This document shows, one piece after another, positions 59,136-64,000 of a stretch of 64,000 nucleotides of DNA. The notes under the pieces were generated by a model. It saw nothing but the letters and a program-made list of their open reading frames with translations, searched no databases and had not been told where the DNA came from. Positions within the stretch are counted from its first letter, which is position 1. Each line of letters opens with the position of its first letter. This DNA comes from Novosphingobium clariflavum. GTDB taxonomy: Bacteria; Pseudomonadota; Alphaproteobacteria; Sphingomonadales; Sphingomonadaceae. The DNA is taken from NCBI RefSeq assembly GCF_026420865.1, contig NZ_JAPCWC010000004.1, positions 186,001 through 250,000 on the forward strand, in the 5' to 3' direction. Position numbers and translations under genes: made by a program.

Positions 59136-59608
59136 TGAGCACCCGTCCCGCCGCCGGCGACCCGTTCCCCGACATCGCCATGGAAACGCCCGATGGCGGC
59201 AGCGTGAAGGCTTCAGACTTCGCCGGCCGCAAGCTGGTGGTGTTCTTCTACCCCAAGGACAACACCCCCGGCTGCACCACCGAGAATCTCGATTTCTCGG
59301 CCCTGAAGGGGGAATTCGATGCGGCCGGAGTGGCGCTGCTGGGCGTCAGCAAGGATACGGCAAAGAAGCACCAGAACTTCATCGCCAAGCACGACCTCAA
59401 GGCCCCGCTCGCCAGCGATGCCGAGGAAGGCGGCCTGTCCGACGCGCTCGGCATCTGGACCGAGAAGCAGAACTATGGCCGCACCTATATGGGCATGGTC
59501 CGCACCACCTACCTGATCGGACCGGACGGCACGATCGCCCGCATCTGGGACAAGGTGAAAGTGAAGGACCACGCCGCGCAAGTGCTCGAGGCCGCGAAAG
59601 CGCTCTGA
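59135..59608 (+). CDS. bcp: Thioredoxin-dependent peroxiredoxin (Bcp)
   Basis: A 157-residue peroxiredoxin that detoxifies organic peroxides. FYPKDNTPGCTTE places the peroxidatic Cys at 47. No second Cys follows, and none exists elsewhere, so it is a 1-Cys type that needs an outside thiol. The ATG at 59135 overlaps the glnE stop (TGATG), which suggests coupling. Confidence 0.92.
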   Translation: MSTRPAAGDPFPDIAMETPDGGSVKASDFAGRKLVVFFYPKDNTPGCTTENLDFSALKGEFDAAGVALLGVSKDTAKKHQNFIAKHDLKAPLASDAEEGGLSDALGIWTEKQNYGRTYMGMVRTTYLIGPDGTIARIWDKVKVKDHAAQVLEAAKAL

Positions 59609-59610
59609 CC

Positions 59611-60486
59611 ATGTCGCCGACAATACCCAATGTTGCCGTACCCAGTGTTGCCGCAGCCATCCGCGAAGTGCTGCTCGAATCCGACCCCCGCGCCAAGGTC
59701 ATGGCCACCCGCAAGGTCGCCCGCGACTGGCGGCTGGGCCGGCTCGCCTATGCCTTCGATGTCGCCATGCCCGACGAACCGGGCCGCCCGGACGCGCCCG
59801 AACTGCTGCCGCCGGGCCGCATGCCCAAGCGCGGCAAGGGCGGTTCGGAGCGCGGGCGGATCGCGCTGTGGCACGCCCTGGCGCATATCGAATTTGTCGC
59901 CATCGACCTCGCGCTCGACATGGCCGGGCGCTTCGGCGGCGAGATGAACCCCGGTTTTGTCGGCGATTTCCTCTCGGTCGCGGCCGACGAGGCGCTGCAC
60001 TTCGCGCTGATCGACCGGCACTTGCGCACGATGGGCAGCCACTACGGCGCGCTCCCGGCGCACAGCGGACTGTGGGAAGCGGCCGGCAACACCCGGCACG
60101 ATGTCGCCGCGCGGCTCGCAGTGGTGCCGATGGTGCTCGAAGCGCGCGGGCTCGACGTCACTCCGGCTACGCTCGAACGGGTCCGCAACCTCGGCGACGA
60201 ACGCGGCGCACGCATCCTCGAGAGAATCCTTGACGACGAAATCCGGCACGTCCGTTTCCGATCAACACATTTCGCCGCATGGGCCGAAACGATGAATGGA
60301 GAGCCTGCCGACCTCTGGAAAACCCTTGTTTCCCGCCATTTTGGCGGCGCCGTTAAGCCACCGTTCAACGACTCGGCGCGCCTCGCTGCCGGTTTATCGC
60401 GGGATTTCTACCTTGGGGTTGTCTGTCAGCAATCGATCGGCATAACTCCAACTCGCGAGACGGCGGGGGGTTCCGACCATCTCTAA
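59611..60486 (+). CDS. Ferritin-like DUF455 protein
   Basis: A 291-residue four-helix protein with diiron-type acidic patterns: HALAHIEFVAIDLALDMA, SVAADEALHFALIDRHL and ILDDEIRHVRF. The DUF455 family is found widely in proteobacteria; the reaction is unknown. It follows bcp by 2 bp, so a role in oxidative or metal stress can be inferred. ATG at 59611. Confidence 0.85.
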   Translation: MSPTIPNVAVPSVAAAIREVLLESDPRAKVMATRKVARDWRLGRLAYAFDVAMPDEPGRPDAPELLPPGRMPKRGKGGSERGRIALWHALAHIEFVAIDLALDMAGRFGGEMNPGFVGDFLSVAADEALHFALIDRHLRTMGSHYGALPAHSGLWEAAGNTRHDVAARLAVVPMVLEARGLDVTPATLERVRNLGDERGARILERILDDEIRHVRFRSTHFAAWAETMNGEPADLWKTLVSRHFGGAVKPPFNDSARLAAGLSRDFYLGVVCQQSIGITPTRETAGGSDHL

Positions 60487-60578
60487 AACTAGGGTTCGCG
60501 GCGCGCCTCACGGTGCGCCAGTGATAAATACAAGCGTCGTGTCCTTTGCGGATTTCGGCGGATAACAAGGTATTACGA

Positions 60579-61289
60579 GTGGTCGTCACGAAACTCATTG
60601 CCAAGTTCCGCACGGTAACCGCCACGGTTGCGTTCGCGGGTCTTTCCCTGGCAGCCCATCCCGCCATGGCCAACAGCGCCGCCGCCGACATCTCGGGCCC
60701 GCAACGCGCCGCCCAGTCGGCCAGCCAGTCCGCCAGCGGCGGTGAGGACGAACAGTTCCGCACCCTCTTCAGCTCCTGGCAGAACTACGAGGAAACCGGT
60801 CTTGCCGCCGCCAAGGCCAAGCCCGCGATCCCCGGCACCGCCCGCCTTTCGGGCGTCGCGGTTCCCTCGCGCACCCCGCTGGAAGGCCTGAAGCTCACCA
60901 GCAGCTTCGGCATGCGCGAACACCCCATTTTCGGCGGTCGCCGCGCCCACAAGGGCATCGACCTTGCCGCTCCCATCGGCACCCCGATCTACGCAACCGC
61001 TGACGGCGTCGTCGGCAAGGCTTCGTGGTTCGGCGGCTACGGCCTGTTTGTTGAACTGGAGCATGGCGGCGATCTCGAGACCCGCTACGGCCACATGTCG
61101 CGCCTTGCCGTTGCCGAAGGCCAGATGGTCCACAAGGGCGAGGTGATCGGCTACGTCGGCACCACCGGCAACTCGACCGGCCCGCACCTCCACTACGAAG
61201 TCCGCGTCGACGGTCAGGCCGTGAACCCGATCCCCTACATGCAGGGCGATCGCATGGCCGCTGCCGACAAGACCGAAATCGGCGGCTGA
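60579..61289 (+). CDS. M23 family metallopeptidase
   Basis: A 236-residue murein endopeptidase-type protein with an N-terminal signal peptide (VTATVAFAGLSLAAHPAMA). Zinc ligands are seen as HKGID and HLHYEVRVDG, with SSFGMREHPIFGGRRAHKG and GYVGTTGNSTGPHLH as LytM hallmarks. It probably cuts or binds cell-wall peptide bridges. GTG 60579 has AAGG 8 bases upstream. A terminator follows the stop. Confidence 0.9.
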   Translation: MVVTKLIAKFRTVTATVAFAGLSLAAHPAMANSAAADISGPQRAAQSASQSASGGEDEQFRTLFSSWQNYEETGLAAAKAKPAIPGTARLSGVAVPSRTPLEGLKLTSSFGMREHPIFGGRRAHKGIDLAAPIGTPIYATADGVVGKASWFGGYGLFVELEHGGDLETRYGHMSRLAVAEGQMVHKGEVIGYVGTTGNSTGPHLHYEVRVDGQAVNPIPYMQGDRMAAADKTEIGG

Positions 61290-61362
61290 TCACACAGGTT
61301 TCAAACCGGCCAGAGACTGCGGGAGAGACAGTCCGGTCAACGGGTTTGGAGAGGAGGGAAGA

Positions 61363-61387
61363 GGCGGCTTCACGGCCGCCTTTTCTT
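61363..61387 (+). terminator. Rho-independent terminator after M23 gene
   Basis: A 6-bp GC stem (61363-61368 with 61375-61380), 6-nt loop and TTTTCTT tail. It lies 73 bp after the stop. Confidence 0.75.
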
Positions 61388-61432
61388 ATGGCGGTTTCCC
61401 GGACCGTGGTTCCGCGCTAGCGTGCTCCGGCA

Positions 61433-61660
61433 ATGAGTTCGCCTTACCACCCCCCGATCAAGCGTTCGGTCGAGATCGCCGGGCACAAGACCTCGATCAG
61501 CCTCGAACCGGTGTTCTGGGACATGCTGCGCGCCGCCGCCAGCGAAGCGGGGGTGCCGGTCAACGCGCTCGTCGCGCGAATCGATGCCGAACGCCTCGAG
61601 GCCGAAGTGCCGCCGGGCCTCGCCGGGGCGATCCGCGTCTGGCTGGTGTCGCAGCGCTGA
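61433..61660 (+). CDS. Ribbon-helix-helix domain protein
   Basis: A 75-residue protein of the RHH_4 type: KRSVEIAGHKTSISLEPVFW is the strand, and the helices follow (DMLRAAASEAGVPVNALVARI). Such proteins are small DNA-binding regulators in alphaproteobacteria. No operon partner is near. Confidence 0.8.
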   Translation: MSSPYHPPIKRSVEIAGHKTSISLEPVFWDMLRAAASEAGVPVNALVARIDAERLEAEVPPGLAGAIRVWLVSQR

Positions 61661-61797
61661 GGCCCACCTTCAACCTGCGTTGCTGGCCCCGCTTGCAGGG
61701 CAACCGCGGCGTTGCGGAATGTGGCCACGCCGCCTAGGGTGCCTGCGATCCCCGGTGCTTCACGCCCGGTTCAGCGCGAGAGGTTTCAACAGCTTCC

Positions 61798-63159
61798 ATG
61801 TCCCCCGCGCGTCTTGCCGCACTGGTCCTGAGCCTGCTTGCCCTGCTGAGCTGGTCCGCCACCCCGGCGGCCGCCCAATCGATCCTGCGCGATGCCGAGA
61901 CCGAGGCCCTGCTCAAGGACATGGCCCGCCCGCTGATCGTCGCCGCCGGGCTCGATCCCGCCCATGTCGACATCGTCCTCGTCAACGATCCCTCGGTGAA
62001 CGCCTTTGTCGCCGGCGGGCAGGCCGTCTACGTCAATTCGGGCCTCATCAACGAGGCCGACAAGGCCGCCCAGGTGCAAGGCGTGATCGCCCACGAACTG
62101 GGCCACGTCACCGGCGGCCATGCCGTGCTCAACCAGGGCGCGAAAAGCGCGACCAGCATCTCGCTGCTCTCGCTGCTGCTGGGCGCGGCCGCGGCCGCCG
62201 CCGGCGGCGGCGAGGCGGCGATGGGCGTCATCATGGCCGGCCAGTCCGCCGCCATGGGCAAGTACCTGGCCTATACCCGCTCGCAGGAAGCCTCGGCGGA
62301 CGCCGCCGGCGCGCAGTATCTTTCGGCGGCCGGGATCAGCGGGCGCGGCTCGCTGGAGTTCTTCCAGAAGCTCCAGAACCTCGAATTCCGCTACGGCTAC
62401 CGCCCGCAGGACGGCGACGAGTTCTACTCCACCCACCCTCTCACCGGCGACCGTATCCAGACCCTGCAGGACACCTACGAAAAGGATCCGGCCTGGACCA
62501 AGCCCGACGATCCCAGGATCCAGGCCCGCTACCTGCGCATGAAGGCCAAGCTGTTCGGCTATCTCGCCGAGCCGCGCGACGTGCTGCGGGTCTATCCGCT
62601 GACCGACAATTCGGTGCCCGCGCACTACGCCCGCGCTTATGCCTGGCACCGCCAGTCGGAAATGGACCGCGCCACCGCCGAGGCCGACGCCCTGCTGATG
62701 ACCGATCCCGACGATCCCTATTTCCTCGAGCTCAAGGGCCAGATCCTGCTCGAATCCGGCCAGCCGAACGAAGCGCTGGTCCCCTTGCGCAAGGCCACCG
62801 AACTGACCGGCTACCAGCCGCTGATCGCCACCCTGTTCGGCCACGCCCTGATCGCGACCGAAGATCCCCAGCACTTCAAGGAAGCCGAGACGGTGCTGCG
62901 CAACGCCGCCGCGCGCGACCGCGAGAATCCCTTCACCTGGTACCAGCTCGGCACCATCTACGCCGCCAACGGCGACATGCCCCGCGCCCGCCTCGCCAGT
63001 GCCGAGCAGCAGTCGCTGTCCGGCCAGATGGACGCCGCGCTGATGAACGCGCAGGCCGCCGAAGCCGGGCTCAAGCAGGGCACGCCCGACTGGCTGCGCG
63101 CGCAGGACATCGAGATGGAAGCGCGCGGGGCACTGGAACGCGACAAGAAGCGCCGCTAG
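61798..63159 (+). CDS. Periplasmic M48 metalloprotease with TPR domain (BepA-like)
   Basis: A 453-residue protein with a signal peptide (1-26, cleavage near AAAQ). The M48 motif HELGH at about 101-105 and the later Glu in TRSQEASADAAGAQYL form the zinc site. TPR repeats fill the C-terminal half (ALVPLRKATELTGYQPLIA, NPFTWYQLGTIYAANG). In E. coli BepA guards outer-membrane assembly by degrading stalled LptD and BamA, so a similar link to LptE and LptA is likely. ATG at 61798. Confidence 0.9.
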   Translation: MSPARLAALVLSLLALLSWSATPAAAQSILRDAETEALLKDMARPLIVAAGLDPAHVDIVLVNDPSVNAFVAGGQAVYVNSGLINEADKAAQVQGVIAHELGHVTGGHAVLNQGAKSATSISLLSLLLGAAAAAAGGGEAAMGVIMAGQSAAMGKYLAYTRSQEASADAAGAQYLSAAGISGRGSLEFFQKLQNLEFRYGYRPQDGDEFYSTHPLTGDRIQTLQDTYEKDPAWTKPDDPRIQARYLRMKAKLFGYLAEPRDVLRVYPLTDNSVPAHYARAYAWHRQSEMDRATAEADALLMTDPDDPYFLELKGQILLESGQPNEALVPLRKATELTGYQPLIATLFGHALIATEDPQHFKEAETVLRNAAARDRENPFTWYQLGTIYAANGDMPRARLASAEQQSLSGQMDAALMNAQAAEAGLKQGTPDWLRAQDIEMEARGALERDKKRR

Positions 63160-63273
63160 AGGCTTTGAACTGGCATTCGCGGCGCGCGAATTCCGCCGCA
63201 CCGGCTCTCTCCCCGCCCGGCCACCTGCAAGCATGCCCTGACGGGTAATCGGGTGGGAGAGAGGGCCGATGCA

Positions 63274-64000
63274 ATGACCGACACAGATCTGACGGGAATG
63301 ACGAAAACGATGGGTATTGGCACCAGGATCGCCGCAACGCTGGCCGGCCTTGCAGTGGTGGGCGCAGTGGTGGGCGGCGGCGTGTGGTTCGCCGGTCCGA
63401 CGATCGCCGGGCACGTGATTCACGACTATCTCGTCACCAATCCCGAAGTGCTGAACGAGGCGATGGACGCCCTCCAGCGCAAGCAGGCCAAGGCCCAGCT
63501 GGCAGGGGTCAGGCAGAGCGTGGAGACGCCCTTCCCCGGCGCCGTGCTGGGCAATCCCAACGGCACGGTAACCCTGGTCGAGTTCACCGACTATGCCTGC
63601 GGCTACTGCCGCCGCAGCCTGCCCGACGTGGCCCAGCTGCTGGCCAAGAACCCGGACCTGCGCATCGTCGTGCGCGAACTGCCGATCATCAGCCAGCACA
63701 GCGCCGCCGCGGCGCGCATGGCGCTCGCCGCGGCCGAGCAGGGCAAGTACCATCCCTTCCACGACGCCATGTTTGCCGCCGGCCAGCTCGATCCCGAATC
63801 GATCGAGGCCGCGGCCCGGCAGGCCGGTCTCGACATGGAGCGCGCCCGCAAGGTCGCCGCCAGCCCGGTGGTCGAGCAGGAACTCAGCCGCAATGTCGAC
63901 GTGGCGGGCCGCCTCGGCTTCTCGGGCACCCCGAGCTGGATCGCGGGCGACCGCATGATCTCCGGCGCGGTCGGCTTCGAACAGCTGTCGCAGGCGGTGA
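63274..64000 (+). CDS. DsbA-family thiol oxidoreductase (partial, 3' edge)
   Basis: The frame runs from ATG 63274 to the window edge without a stop (242 codons seen). An N-terminal anchor (about 16-35) precedes a helical linker and a thioredoxin fold: FTDYACGYCRR (CxxC motif CGYC) and the cis-Pro loop GFSGTPSWIAG. It acts on disulfide bonds in the periplasm. The upstream gene is the M48 protease; together they fit envelope protein quality control. Confidence 0.9.
   Translation, partial: MTDTDLTGMTKTMGIGTRIAATLAGLAVVGAVVGGGVWFAGPTIAGHVIHDYLVTNPEVLNEAMDALQRKQAKAQLAGVRQSVETPFPGAVLGNPNGTVTLVEFTDYACGYCRRSLPDVAQLLAKNPDLRIVVRELPIISQHSAAAARMALAAAEQGKYHPFHDAMFAAGQLDPESIEAAARQAGLDMERARKVAASPVVEQELSRNVDVAGRLGFSGTPSWIAGDRMISGAVGFEQLSQAV

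Overview
This window is GC-rich, densely coded chromosome from an alphaproteobacterium, most likely a sphingomonad of the Novosphingobium/Sphingobium type. The basis is the gene content and order: DUF3576-leuS-lptE-holA, rnd-lptC-lptA, a Zur-type regulator, a DUF2141 protein, short intergenic gaps and many ATGA/GTGA overlaps. I see no plasmid or phage replication genes, no transposase, no rRNA operon and no CRISPR array. One tRNA gene, tRNA-Leu(TAA), is present.

Layout. 1-4 kb: end of gltD, a chemoreceptor, a small monooxygenase and uracil-DNA glycosylase. 4.1-5.9 kb: short RNase D with lptC and lptA. 6.0-9.8 kb: an accessory surface-polysaccharide block, with a small protein, a tailspike-like beta-helix protein preceded by two strong hairpins, and an exopolysaccharide sugar transferase split by an in-frame stop codon. 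10-14.6 kb: holA, lptE, leuS and a DUF3576 lipoprotein on the minus strand. 15-16.6 kb: a secreted protein and phaB. 16.7-21.4 kb: a lipid head-group cluster of CDP-alcohol phosphotransferase, DAG/ceramide-kinase-like protein, possible Tam41-like nucleotidyltransferase and MobA-like nucleotidyltransferase. 22-32.7 kb: rpe, a heparinase II/III-like protein, purH, zur, dxs, an MHS transporter and a hydrolase. 32.8-37.1 kb: a peptide-use operon of POT transporter plus two secreted amidohydrolases, one lacking the metal-binding histidines. 37.4-47.4 kb: ihfB, tRNA-Leu, PilZ protein, msrB, a Nat-type ABC exporter, queG, an LLM oxidoreductase, TPR protein, hydrolase and GT-C glycosyltransferase, with a pentanucleotide microsatellite and REP-like inverted repeats. 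47.5-51.3 kb: a small HTH-regulator operon, then thrS behind what looks like a textbook threonine attenuator. 51.3-56.3 kb: small proteins, bestrophin, agmatine deiminase and M28 peptidase. 56.4-64 kb: glnE-bcp-DUF455, M23 and M48 metalloproteases, an RHH protein and a truncated DsbA-like protein at the edge.

Themes. Envelope building recurs: LptC, LptA and LptE, two metalloproteases, polysaccharide enzymes and the lipid cluster. Nitrogen and peptide economy appears in gltD, glnE, the POT/amidohydrolase operon, agmatine deiminase and the M28 peptidase. The observations I rate highest are the Thr-rich leader peptide with mutually exclusive hairpins before thrS, the lipid head-group cluster, the nonsense-interrupted sugar transferase and the orphan tailspike-like module beside it. 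All functional calls come from reading motifs in the sequence; no database search was run.
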